Notes under the pieces: generated by a model
Seen by the model: only the letters and a program-made list of their open reading frames with translations
Told to the model about the DNA's origin: nothing
The model's database searches: none
Source of the DNA: an uncultured Collinsella sp.
Lineage (GTDB): Bacteria; Actinomycetota; Coriobacteriia; Coriobacteriales; Coriobacteriaceae
Reading direction: 5' to 3'
DNA: 17,804 nt
Assembly: GCA_902478885.1 (NCBI GenBank)
Contig: CABSMS010000044.1
Coordinates: 1 to 17,804 of the forward strand
Part shown: piece after piece, positions 7,370 through 14,209 of the stretch
Layout: each line of letters begins with the position of its first letter
Position numbering within the stretch: the first letter of the stretch is position 1
Position numbers and translations under genes: made by a program

Positions 7370-7458
7370 CAGTTGCGGTGAAATAGTTCCTGTTTGGCCC
7401 CTATTCTGCCGCAAACAGGAACTATTCCACCGCAAGTTATAAAAGGGGCATCAGGAGC
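7370..7458 (-). repeat. 89-bp structured intergenic repeat, copy 2
   Basis: Second copy, the same length as copy 1. On the minus strand it runs from GCTCCTGATGCC to TATTTCACCGCAACTG. The stem is almost perfect over 24 bp: TTGCGGTGGAATA continues into GTTCCTGTTTG, and CAAACAGGAAC continues into TATTTCACCGCAA, with one G-U. The inner stem bases differ from copy 1 at four adjacent positions on each arm yet pair perfectly. The internal 13-mer is TTGCGGCAGAATA, again 21 bp after TTGCGGTGGAATA. The repeat supplies the TGA stop of the aldo/keto reductase (in CTCCTGATG) and ends 12 nt before the Gfo/Idh GTG. Confidence 0.87.
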
Positions 7459-8638
7459 GCGTTTTGCAGAAGGCTTTAAGCGCGGCCGTTACGGGGCCAG
7501 GCTGGAAACGTCGGCGCACGTCATCGAGACGCTCGGGGATATCGATATGCTGTGGGCAGTGGCGCGCGCATTTGCCGCACTTGACGCAATTGCTCACCAG
7601 CTTGGCCTCGCTTGTGCGCACCGCGCTCGCCGTAAAGTACTGCGATAGACCCGTAAACCAGCTGTGCGCATAGCTCGCGTTGTAGGCGGCAAAGCAGCCG
7701 GGAATATTGATGCCCTTGGGACATGGCATGCAGTAGCCGCATCCCGTGCAGGGCACGCGATTCGATTTTTCAAACTCCGTCAGCACGTGCGCGATGGCAT
7801 CGAGCTGAGTAGCTGTCATCGAATCCGGCAGAGCCCGATCGGCCAACACCGCGTTCTCATCCACCTGCGCGGTATCGGTCATACCCGAAAGCAGCATCGT
7901 CACCTGAGGATGGTTCCACACCCACGAAAGACCCCAGGCGGCAGGAGTGCGCAAATGCGGGTCACGGGCACTATCGAGCACAGCGCGAGCCCGTGGCGGC
8001 AGTTTGCCCGCTAAACGCCCGCCCAGTAGCGGCTCCATCACAAACACCGCGAGCCCGCGCTCGGCGGCGGCCATGAGCCCCGCCGTTCCCGCCTGATAGC
8101 GCTCTCCAGCGTAATTGTACTGGATCTGGCAAAAGTCCCACTCATACGCATCGAGCATCGTGAGGAAGTCCGCCGCGCTGCCGTGGTATGAAAAACCGAT
8201 CTGGCGAATGCGCCCCGAAGCCTTTTGGCGCGCAATCCAGTCCTCGATGTCCAGTGCCACCACGCGCTCCCACTGGGCGGGCGAGGTAATGTTGTGCATA
8301 AGGTAATAGTCGATATGGTCGGTCCGCAGGCGACGCAGCTGCTCGTCGAAGAACCGATCGAAATCCTCCGCGCATTTGCACGAAGCATGTGGCAGCTTGG
8401 TCGCGAGCAAAACCTGGTCGCGCAAGCCCAGGCGCTCAAGCGAAGCGCCCACACAAGCCTCGTTGCCGGGATAGAGATAGGCCGTGTCCAGGTAGTTAAT
8501 CCCCTGCTCCACCGCACGGGAGATGATGGCGTCGGCGGTCTTCGCATCCGGGCGTCCCGGCGCACCGGGAAACCTCATGCAGCCCAGACCCAGAGCGGAT
8601 ATTCGGTTACCGCTTTTGGGGTCAACGCGATATTGCAT
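7451..8638 (-). CDS. Aldo/keto reductase with C-terminal 4Fe-4S ferredoxin-like domain
   Basis: A 395-residue protein; the ATG at 8638 follows AGGGAGG. Residues 1-285 are an aldo/keto reductase barrel with the catalytic tetrad Asp51 and Tyr56 (LDTAYLY), Lys81 (ATKLP) and His115 (LMHN). The C-terminal part carries Cys sets CTGCGYCMPCPKGINIP (C297, C300, C303, C306) and CVKCGKCARHCP (C351, C354, C357, C361), each followed by a Pro, as in bacterial-type ferredoxins. This oxidoreductase-plus-ferredoxin architecture is common in gut anaerobes and implies electron exchange with ferredoxin or flavodoxin rather than only NADPH. The substrate is unknown. It is the first gene of the minus-strand cluster, and its stop codon lies inside the 89-bp repeat. 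Confidence 0.93.
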   Translation of the reverse strand: MQYRVDPKSGNRISALGLGCMRFPGAPGRPDAKTADAIISRAVEQGINYLDTAYLYPGNEACVGASLERLGLRDQVLLATKLPHASCKCAEDFDRFFDEQLRRLRTDHIDYYLMHNITSPAQWERVVALDIEDWIARQKASGRIRQIGFSYHGSAADFLTMLDAYEWDFCQIQYNYAGERYQAGTAGLMAAAERGLAVFVMEPLLGGRLAGKLPPRARAVLDSARDPHLRTPAAWGLSWVWNHPQVTMLLSGMTDTAQVDENAVLADRALPDSMTATQLDAIAHVLTEFEKSNRVPCTGCGYCMPCPKGINIPGCFAAYNASYAHSWFTGLSQYFTASAVRTSEAKLVSNCVKCGKCARHCPQHIDIPERLDDVRRRFQPGPVTAALKAFCKTRS

Positions 8639-8725
8639 GGCCCCTCCCTTCGCCATCAGCGCCCCGGCAAGGCGAAACACAATGGTCACGCAGCCGAAAC
8701 ATCGTGGAATCGCAATCGAGAACGT

Positions 8726-8755
8726 ATCGTAACGCAGCAGAAATCGAGCTGTCAC
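8726..8755 (-). promoter_or_regulatory. Possible promoter of the aldo/keto reductase cluster
   Basis: On the minus strand GTGACA (complement of 8750-8755) and TACGAT (complement of 8726-8731) are 18 bp apart, about 90 bp before the ATG at 8638. The match is moderate. Confidence 0.35.
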
Positions 8756-8785
8756 GGCACCGCTTTAACATCAGCAAAAAGCCCG

Positions 8786-8995
8786 ATGAAAGGAGACGAG
8801 CGTGACCACGCGCGAGAACGCCTACCCTACCCCGGCGAGCAATACATCCTCTCGGTCGACCGCTATCAGATCGAAGTCATGGACCATCTGGACGAGCTTC
8901 CCGCCACGGGTGCCGTCATCTTCTGCACCTTCCCTAAGGTCCGTGATGGTGTCGGGTACCCCGCCCGCGTCTTTGCGGTCTGCCCCGCAGCGTAA
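8786..8995 (+). pseudogene. Short cyclase-family C-terminal remnant, probably frameshifted
   Basis: The frame ending at TAA 8993-8995 encodes IEVMDHLDELPATGAVIFCTFPKVRDGVGYPARVFAV, which resembles the last about 45 residues of the Cyclase (kynurenine-formamidase-like) family: the I-x-x-L-x-x-L-x-x-LP-x-x-G segment and the G-x-P-x-R-x-x-A end. The metal-binding HxGTHxDxPxH part is absent. The only good ribosome site (AAAGGAG, 8789-8795) serves GTG 8802 in a different frame (MTTRENAYP). Adding one base at 8827/8828, between the near-repeats TACCC and TACCCC, would join the two into a 64-residue protein. Otherwise translation must start at ATG 8786, which has no ribosome site. It may be a decayed gene, an assembly error or a genuine small protein. 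Confidence 0.5.
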
Positions 8996-9071
8996 CGTCC
9001 AGACAAACGTTTCTTTTTTATAACAGCCGCCCCGCGCACCCATCAATCACCCCGGCAGCATACAATCCATC

Positions 9072-9098
9072 AGGCGCCCCATATGCGGGCGCCTTTTT
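9072..9098 (+). terminator. Intrinsic terminator just ahead of the PanE-like gene
   Basis: AGGCGCCC and GGGCGCCT (9072-9079 and 9087-9094) form an 8-bp stem with loop CATATGC, followed by TTTTT. It ends only 17 bp before the ATG at 9116. TACAAT at 9061-9066 lies just upstream and could be a -10 box. The hairpin could end transcription from the 8786 ORF or act as an attenuator in the next gene's leader. Confidence 0.65.
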
Positions 9099-9115
9099 GT
9101 GAGGAGATGATTCAC

Positions 9116-10030
9116 ATGCAGATCAACAAGGTCGCCTTTATCGGCAAGGGCGGCGTCGGCCTGCTCTACGGCAGCATGATTGCCAAGGCCCTCGGCAATG
9201 ACGCCGTCGAATACGTTATGGATGACGCCCGTTTTGAGCGTCACACGGGCGATGCGCTCACCGTCAACGGAAAGCCTTGCGATCTCACGTCCGTCCGTGC
9301 CAGCGAGGCAGCGCCCGCCGATCTGGTCATCCTGACGGTCAAGACCACCGGTCTCGACCAAGCACTCAAGACTATGGAGCGTGTCGTGGGACCCAACACG
9401 CTCATCGCCTCGCTGTGCAACGGCATTACGAGCGAGCAAAAGATTGCCGAACGCTTTGGCTGGGAGCATACCGTTCTTGGTATCTGCCAGGGCATGGACG
9501 CCGTGTTCCTCAACCGCGCGCTCACCTTTACCAATGCGGGCGAGATCCGCTTTGGTGCAGCCGCCGGCACCGACCCCGCGACCATCGCCGCTATCGACGG
9601 GCTCTACACGCGCTGTGGCATCGCCCATACCGTCGAGCGCGACATTGCGCACCGCATGTGGGCCAAACTCATGCTCAACGACGGCATCAACCAGACCTGC
9701 ATGGCCTACGGCGGGACCTACGGAAGCGCCACGGAGCCGGGCTCCGAGCAGCGCCGCTGCTTTGTCTCCGCCATGCGCGAGACGCTTGCGGTTGCCAACG
9801 CCGAGGGCGTTGAGCTGACCGAGGCAGACCTGACGCAAATGGTGCACCTCATCGAGGGAATCGACCCCGCCGGTATGCCCTCGATGGCGCAGGACCGCAT
9901 CGCACAACGAAAAACCGAAGTCGAGGAGTTCGCGGGCACCATTTGCCGTCTGGCCACCAAACACGATATCCAAGTGCCGCAAAACGATTGGCTCTACCAG
10001 AGGATTCGCGAAATAGAAAGCAGCTGGTAG
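9116..10030 (+). CDS. Ketopantoate reductase (ApbA/PanE) family protein
   Basis: A 304-residue protein; ATG 9116 follows AGGAG (9102-9106) at nine bases. An ATG at 9107 is too close to that site. The nucleotide loop is FIGKGGVG (9-15), a G-x-G-G-x-G variant of the usual G-x-G-A-x-G. Family residues are present: CNG at 101-103, the catalytic Lys184 and Asn188/Asn192 in MWAKLMLNDGINQ, and Glu268 in RKTEVEEFAG. PanE reduces 2-dehydropantoate to pantoate with NADPH for coenzyme A synthesis. Paralogs with other 2-oxo acid substrates are common, and no pantothenate gene is adjacent, so the symbol is left open. A terminator follows directly. Confidence 0.88.
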   Translation: MQINKVAFIGKGGVGLLYGSMIAKALGNDAVEYVMDDARFERHTGDALTVNGKPCDLTSVRASEAAPADLVILTVKTTGLDQALKTMERVVGPNTLIASLCNGITSEQKIAERFGWEHTVLGICQGMDAVFLNRALTFTNAGEIRFGAAAGTDPATIAAIDGLYTRCGIAHTVERDIAHRMWAKLMLNDGINQTCMAYGGTYGSATEPGSEQRRCFVSAMRETLAVANAEGVELTEADLTQMVHLIEGIDPAGMPSMAQDRIAQRKTEVEEFAGTICRLATKHDIQVPQNDWLYQRIREIESSW

Positions 10031-10065
10031 TGCTCGGCATACTGCAGCCAACAGATCCAATGGCA

Positions 10066-10110
10066 AAGCCGCCGCAAGGGGCACCCCCCCTCGCGGCGGC
10101 TTCCTTTTTC
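10066..10110 (+). terminator. Intrinsic terminator after the PanE-like gene
   Basis: AAGCCGCCGC (10066-10075) and GCGGCGGCTT (10093-10102) form a perfect 10-bp stem with a 17-nt loop, followed by CCTTTTTC. Confidence 0.85.
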
Positions 10111-10140
10111 ATCTTTGGCCAAAAATCAGCTTCACAACGG

Positions 10141-10347
10141 TTAGAGCTGCGACTCCGACGCCTGGTCCTCATCGTCGCGACAAAGGACTACACCCGCACT
10201 TCCCAGCAGCGCGGCCGTGATCAACACGCCAACCACGATAGAGGCAGCCCCACAAGACCCCTGCATACCCGCGACGAGCGCGGCCGTAGGACCAAGGCAA
10301 CCAAGCGACAATGCAACGGCGGCAACGGCGATATCTCGAGCGTTCAC
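10141..10347 (-). CDS. Small two-helix membrane protein, function unknown
   Basis: A 68-residue ORF. GTG at 10347 is preceded by GGAGG about ten bases upstream. Residues about 5-28 and 32-56 are hydrophobic, Ala/Val/Leu/Gly-rich segments, followed by a short acidic tail (CRDDEDQASESQL). This is a small integral membrane protein with two predicted helices. No family was recognised. It lies between a terminator ending the PanE-like gene and the terminator of the next minus-strand gene, so it is probably a single-gene unit. Evidence is limited to frame, ribosome site and hydropathy. Confidence 0.55.
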   Translation of the reverse strand: MNARDIAVAAVALSLGCLGPTAALVAGMQGSCGAASIVVGVLITAALLGSAGVVLCRDDEDQASESQL

Positions 10348-10463
10348 AAGACCACTTCCTCCACGAGAAAGACCTTATTTCTCATGAACTAGTGTGCCCC
10401 GCATCCATACGCCCAGCGTACCGCCACGGTAAGGGCTCTGTTAACTCAAACGCACATAAAGAA

Positions 10464-10505
10464 CGGGCAGCTTTACGTTGCCTAAAAGCTCAGTAAAGAC
10501 GCCCG
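10464..10505 (-). terminator. Probable terminator of the secreted-protein gene
   Basis: On the minus strand CGGGC-GT-CTTTAC, a 16-nt loop and GTAAAG-CT-GCCCG form a two-part stem of 5 and 6 bp around a 2x2 internal loop, followed by TTCTTTATG. It starts 30 bp after the stop codon at 10535. The remaining sequence between 10348 and 10463 shows no feature I can name. Confidence 0.5.
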
Positions 10506-10534
10506 CCCATCATGTCCTATTGGCTTATGGCAGA

Positions 10535-11311
10535 TTACCAACCGGTGTAGTAGTCGGTGGTTCCGGCAGCGCAGCCGGAGTCATAGACCTTGCAATCACC
10601 CTTGGAGCCCGTAAAGGTCGAGCCCTGGGCCATATCGCCCGCGGCAACAACGTAATAGCCGTCGGAATCGCGCCAGAAGCCCTCAGAATCCTGAGTCCAT
10701 TCGCCCGTGCGATAGTGATAAAGCACATTGCTGCTGTAATAGGTCTCGCGGCGCCCGTTGTAGTTATTGACACCCGCAGAGCGCGTCAGGCCCGATCCGT
10801 TCGCACAGGACGCGGCAGACGCGCAGGACGAAGTGTAACCGGCGTTGTAGTACGAAGCCTGAGCGGCCTCGGCAGCCTCCGCCTCGGCGGCAGCGGCCTC
10901 GAGCGCTTCGCGCTTGGCATCCTCAAGCGCAGTGCGCAGCTCATCGAGCTCGGTCGACTTCGCGTCGACCTCCCCCATCGTCAAAAGACTGCCCGCACCA
11001 TCGATACAACCTTGCAGCACAGCGCGCTCGTCATCGGTGGCATAGTCACCGTACATATTCATGATGATCTGAGCGCGCATCTCCAGGGAATCGCGCTTGG
11101 CCTCCATCGAGGCGTTCCACTCCTGCATGGAACCATAACCATCGCCGCGATAGTCAACAGGCTGCACCAGCGTCGTCTCGGACGGCGTAGATCCAACCGT
11201 ATCGGACAGTGTTGCGGCGTGGGCATCAGTTGCACCGGCGCCCGCCAAAAGTGCCACGGTCAGAGCGGCGGAAAGGGCGGCGACTTTCGGTTTTCGTGAA
11301 TCGATCCTCAT
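10535..11311 (-). CDS. Secreted coiled-coil protein with C-terminal double-psi beta-barrel-like domain
   Basis: A 258-residue protein. The ATG at 11311 follows GGAGG by 11 bases; upstream in-frame codons have no ribosome site. Residues 1-32 form a Sec signal peptide ending DAHA-A. Residues about 115-152 are an Ala/Glu-rich coiled coil (ELDELRTALEDAKREALEAA...). A Ser/Cys linker follows. Residues about 180-258 read NYNGRRETYYSS, then DGYYVVAAGDMAQGSTF, and end KVYDSGCAAGTTDYYTGW. The closing K-V-Y-D-S-G-x-x-x-G-T-x-D-x-Y-x-x-W pattern is that of 3D/RlpA-like double-psi barrels in cell-wall-active secreted proteins. It probably binds or cleaves peptidoglycan, with the coiled coil as a stalk. 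Catalytic activity is unproven. Confidence 0.72.
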   Translation of the reverse strand: MRIDSRKPKVAALSAALTVALLAGAGATDAHAATLSDTVGSTPSETTLVQPVDYRGDGYGSMQEWNASMEAKRDSLEMRAQIIMNMYGDYATDDERAVLQGCIDGAGSLLTMGEVDAKSTELDELRTALEDAKREALEAAAAEAEAAEAAQASYYNAGYTSSCASAASCANGSGLTRSAGVNNYNGRRETYYSSNVLYHYRTGEWTQDSEGFWRDSDGYYVVAAGDMAQGSTFTGSKGDCKVYDSGCAAGTTDYYTGW

Positions 11312-11522
11312 GTAGCTGGAAACCTCCGTAGTGCGTTTTTGCTGCGTTTGAGCTGCGTGTGATTCAATCGCGCTGCATAGTACCCCGAGCAAATCGCGAC
11401 CTGCGGTTTTACTTAAAAGGTGCACGTCAATTGCGTAAAACTCACATCCTCTCAACAGGAGTTTTCCACAACTCGAATGCATAAAGCATGCCAAAAACCC
11501 TGTAATAGCGCCCTCTCTATGC
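11312..11522. other. Intergenic stretch without a clear gene
   Basis: Between the secreted-protein start and the sulfhydrylase terminator there is no convincing ORF with a ribosome site. A 7-bp inverted repeat GTTTTAC/GTAAAAC (11406-11412 and 11435-11441) with a 22-nt spacer, and a TACTAT on the minus strand about 60 bp before the ATG at 11311, may belong to the promoter region of the secreted-protein gene. Neither is strong. Confidence 0.3.
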
Positions 11523-11563
11523 AAAAAAGGCGCCTGTGCAACCATTGTTCGCACAGGCGCCTT
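11523..11563 (-). terminator. Strong intrinsic terminator of the sulfhydrylase gene
   Basis: Perfect 13-bp stem AAGGCGCCTGTGC / GCACAGGCGCCTT (11527-11539 and 11551-11563) with an 11-nt loop. On the minus strand it is followed by a six-base T-run. It lies about 60 bp after the stop codon. Confidence 0.9.
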
Positions 11564-11623
11564 GAGCAGGCATTTTATGCAGTTATACCTATCGAGTCGC
11601 AAGGGGGCCTTGCACAAGACGCC

Positions 11624-12934
11624 TTACTCGTCCAGCGCGGCGAAGGCCTGCTTCAGATCCCAAATGACATCCTCGGCGTTCTCGGTGCCGATGGAAAGAC
11701 GGATCGTGGAGGGCGTGATGTTCTGCTCGGCGAGCTCCTCGGCAGAGAGCTGGGAGTGCGTGGTGGTAGCCGGGTGCACGACGAGCGACTTGACGTCGGC
11801 CACGTTGGCGAGCAGCGAGAACACCTGCAGATGATCGATGAACTTCCAAGCTGCCTCCTGGCCACCCTTAATCTCAAAGGTAAAGATCGAGGCGCCGCCG
11901 TTGGGGAAATACTTCTGATAGAGCTCGTGATCGGGGTGCTCAGGCAGGCTCGGGTGGTTCACCTTGGCGACGTGGCTGTCGCCAGCCAGGAACTCAACGA
12001 CCTTCTTGGTGTTCTCGACATGACGGTCAACGCGCAGCGACAGGGTCTCGGTGCCCTGGAGCAGGACCCAGGCGTTGAACGGGCTGATGCAGGCGCCCTC
12101 GTCGCGCAGCAGGATAGCGCGGACATAGGTTGCGAAGGCGGCGGGACCGGCAGCCTCGGCAAACGAAACACCGTGGTAGGAGGGGTTGGGCTCAGCGATC
12201 TGCGCATACTTGCCGCTCGCCTTCCAATCGAAGTTACCGCCGTCGACGATCACACCGCCCAGCGAGGTGCCGTGGCCGCCGATGAACTTGGTTGCGGAGT
12301 GAACGACGATGTTGGCACCATGCTCCAGCGGACGGAACAGATACGGGGTGCCGAAGGTGTTGTCGACGACAACCGGCAGACCGTGCTTCTTGGCGATCTC
12401 GGAGATGGCGTCGATGTTGGGGATGTCGGAGTTGGGGTTGCCGAGCGTCTCGAGATAGATGACCGTGGTGTTGTCCTTGATGGCCCCCTCGACCTCTTCC
12501 AGGTTATGGGCATCGACGAAGGTGGTCTCGACGCCAAACTGGGAGAGCGTATGCTCCAGCAAGTTGTAGGAGCCACCGTAGATGGTCTTCTGAGCCACCA
12601 CGTGGTCACCGGCCTGGGCAAGAGCCTGCAGGGTATAGGTGATGGCAGCAGCACCGGAGGCGACGGCAAGACCTGCCACACCACCCTCGAGTGCGGCGAT
12701 ACGGTCCTCGAAGACGCCCTGGGTGGAGTTGGTCAGACGGCCGTAGATGTTACCGGCGTCGGCAAGACCAAAGCGGTCGGCGGCGTGCTGGGAGTTGCGG
12801 AACACATAGCTCGTGGTCTGGTAGATAGGCACGGCGCGGGAGTCGGATGCGGGATCGGCGCTCTCCTGGCCAACGTGAAGCTGCAGGGTATCGAAACCAA
12901 AGGTGTGCTCGGGGTTGTTGATGAACTGGCTCAT
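11624..12934 (-). CDS. metY: O-acetylhomoserine sulfhydrylase (aminocarboxypropyltransferase)
   Basis: A 436-residue PLP enzyme of the Cys/Met-metabolism family. It converts O-acetyl-L-homoserine plus sulfide (or methanethiol) to homocysteine (or methionine). Key features are VPIYQTTSYVF near the N terminus, YGRLTNST (64-71), ASGAAAI (92-98), Asp191 in VVVDNTF, and the PLP lysine Lys216 in HSATKFIGGHG. Length about 430 and the GTSLGG/IVDGG segment favour MetY over the shorter MetB/MetC group (about 380-400). The ATG at 12934 follows AAGGAG by six bases. The transcript has a leader of about 190 nt with a small Cys-containing ORF. A LysR gene is divergent, and a strong terminator follows. Confidence 0.93.
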   Translation of the reverse strand: MSQFINNPEHTFGFDTLQLHVGQESADPASDSRAVPIYQTTSYVFRNSQHAADRFGLADAGNIYGRLTNSTQGVFEDRIAALEGGVAGLAVASGAAAITYTLQALAQAGDHVVAQKTIYGGSYNLLEHTLSQFGVETTFVDAHNLEEVEGAIKDNTTVIYLETLGNPNSDIPNIDAISEIAKKHGLPVVVDNTFGTPYLFRPLEHGANIVVHSATKFIGGHGTSLGGVIVDGGNFDWKASGKYAQIAEPNPSYHGVSFAEAAGPAAFATYVRAILLRDEGACISPFNAWVLLQGTETLSLRVDRHVENTKKVVEFLAGDSHVAKVNHPSLPEHPDHELYQKYFPNGGASIFTFEIKGGQEAAWKFIDHLQVFSLLANVADVKSLVVHPATTTHSQLSAEELAEQNITPSTIRLSIGTENAEDVIWDLKQAFAALDE

Positions 12935-12996
12935 GATGATCTCCTTGATCGAACAAAAGTAAATAAATTAGAGAGAAGTAAGTCGCTGTCTCCTGA

Positions 12997-13050
12997 TCAC
13001 GCCGACGGGCGCAAACAGGAGCCCGGCATTCGTCTTGGTAAGCAATTCAT
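12997..13050 (-). CDS. Candidate 17-residue leader peptide ahead of metY
   Basis: ATG at 13050 follows a perfect AAGGAGG with seven bases between. The frame encodes MNCLPRRMPGSCLRPSA and ends in TGA 62 bp before the metY ATG. It has two Cys and one internal Met codon, the products of the pathway it precedes. The ribosome site lies in the loop of a small hairpin (ATGCG...CGCAT, ending at the leader ATG). The second half of the ORF overlaps a hairpin, CTCCTG-TTT-GCGCC / GGCGT-GAT-CAGGAG. No U-run follows that hairpin. The ORF could couple cysteine or methionine supply to metY expression, but there is no Cys run as in classical attenuators, so this is a hypothesis. Confidence 0.5.
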   Translation of the reverse strand: MNCLPRRMPGSCLRPSA

Positions 13051-13118
13051 ATGCGGGCCTCCTTTCGCATCCCGGTTCCGTGGTCGGTTTAATTACCTAC
13101 CGCCTTTGTGTGTTTTGA

Positions 13119-13147
13119 ATAGTACGAGCATTGTTTCGCTCGGTCAA
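13119..13147 (-). promoter_or_regulatory. Promoter of the metY transcript with palindromic spacer
   Basis: On the minus strand TTGACC (complement of 13142-13147) and TACTAT (complement of 13119-13124) have exactly 17 bp between them. The spacer contains the inverted repeat CGAGC-N8-GCTCG (13125-13142), a good place for a regulator to bind. A second imperfect palindrome AACC-TGTTATC-GGTT lies at 13163-13177, toward the divergent LysR gene. Confidence 0.6.
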
Positions 13148-13207
13148 TCACTTAAAAGCGCTAACCTGTTATCGGTTTTATAGATAGCAATCGAAAGGAT
13201 GGCGTCG

Positions 13208-14110
13208 ATGACCCTTCAGCAGCTTCGTTTTCTGATTGCCGTGGCAGAGTCCGGCTCAATTAACGCCGCAGCTCAGCGCCTCTATACCGCTCAGTCCAAC
13301 ATCTCAAACGCCGTCAAAAGCCTGGAACAGGAGCTCCACCTGGAGATCTTTACGCGCTCCAGCCGCGGCGTCACGCTCACCAACGACGGCACCGAGCTTT
13401 TGGGCTATGCGCGCCAGGTCGTAGAGCAGGCCGACATGCTTGAGGCGCGCTACGAGGACGGCGGCACCCCGCAAGCCCGCCTCGCCATCTCAGCCCAGCA
13501 CTACGCCTTTTCGGTCGAGGCCTTTGTCAACGTGGTCGAGCGCTGCCGCGACAGCAAGTTCGAGTTCATCATGCGCGAGACCACCACATCGCAGATCATC
13601 GATGACGTCCGCGCGTTTCGCAGCGACATCGGCATCCTCTATCTGGACGACTTTAACGCCCGCGTTCTGCAGAAGGCTTTTGCCGATGCGCGCGCGAGCT
13701 TCCATCCCCTATTCGACGCGACGGTCCACGTCTTCGTTAGCGAGCGCCACCCGCTTGCCCGCCGCCCGCAGCTGCCCCTTGCCGACCTCACACCATATAC
13801 GCGCTACAGCTTTGAGCAGGGAACCTCAAACTCCTTCTATTACGCCGAGGAACCTTTTAGCTATATCCCTTGCGACCGCAACATACGAATCTCGGACCGC
13901 GGAACACTTACTAACTTACTTATCACGTCGAACGGCTACACCCTGTCGACCGGTGTCCTCTCCAATGAAATGCAATGGGGTATGGCATCGATCCCGTTAG
14001 CAGACGCCCCAACGATGCACGTAGGCTATATCATGCACGACGAGCGCAAGCCCTCTCCCCTCTTGCAGCAATACCTCGACGAGCTCAACCGCATCATCCA
14101 TGCCAACTAA
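13208..14110 (+). CDS. LysR family transcriptional regulator
   Basis: A 300-residue protein. ATG 13208 was chosen: GAAAGGA (13192-13198) is nine bases upstream, whereas ATG 13199 abuts that site. Residues 1-60 form the winged helix-turn-helix (MTLQQLRFLIAVAESGSINAA...QSNISNAVKSLEQEL), and the effector-binding domain fills about 90-300. The gene is divergent from metY with a 157-bp gap to the leader ORF. LysR regulators usually control their divergent neighbour and themselves, so it probably senses a sulfur-amino-acid metabolite such as O-acetyl(homo)serine. The effector is not shown by the sequence. Confidence 0.93.
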   Translation: MTLQQLRFLIAVAESGSINAAAQRLYTAQSNISNAVKSLEQELHLEIFTRSSRGVTLTNDGTELLGYARQVVEQADMLEARYEDGGTPQARLAISAQHYAFSVEAFVNVVERCRDSKFEFIMRETTTSQIIDDVRAFRSDIGILYLDDFNARVLQKAFADARASFHPLFDATVHVFVSERHPLARRPQLPLADLTPYTRYSFEQGTSNSFYYAEEPFSYIPCDRNIRISDRGTLTNLLITSNGYTLSTGVLSNEMQWGMASIPLADAPTMHVGYIMHDERKPSPLLQQYLDELNRIIHAN

Positions 14111-14209
14111 CTGTCGGAAGACGGGGTAGAAATCGTAGATTGCTAGCCCCCGGCGGGCATGGCGCTACAATGGTCACTCACACGAAACGTACCCAACGAA
14201 AGGAAGCCC

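Noticed and set aside
8225..8785. Long + strand ORF opposite the aldo/keto reductase
   Set aside because: It is an antisense shadow of the reductase; only the part after 8786 carries protein-like sequence.
9047..10084. 345-residue minus ORF opposite the PanE-like gene
   Set aside because: It has no domain motifs and is fully explained as a shadow of the + strand ketopantoate-reductase frame.
12935..13130. SAM or cobalamin riboswitch in the metY leader
   Set aside because: I could not fit the conserved core bases or junction of any known SAM or cobalamin riboswitch; only small hairpins and the leader ORF are visible.
11420..13183. 587-residue + strand ORF opposite metY
   Set aside because: It is an antisense frame produced by GC-rich codon bias; metY motifs are unambiguous on the other strand.
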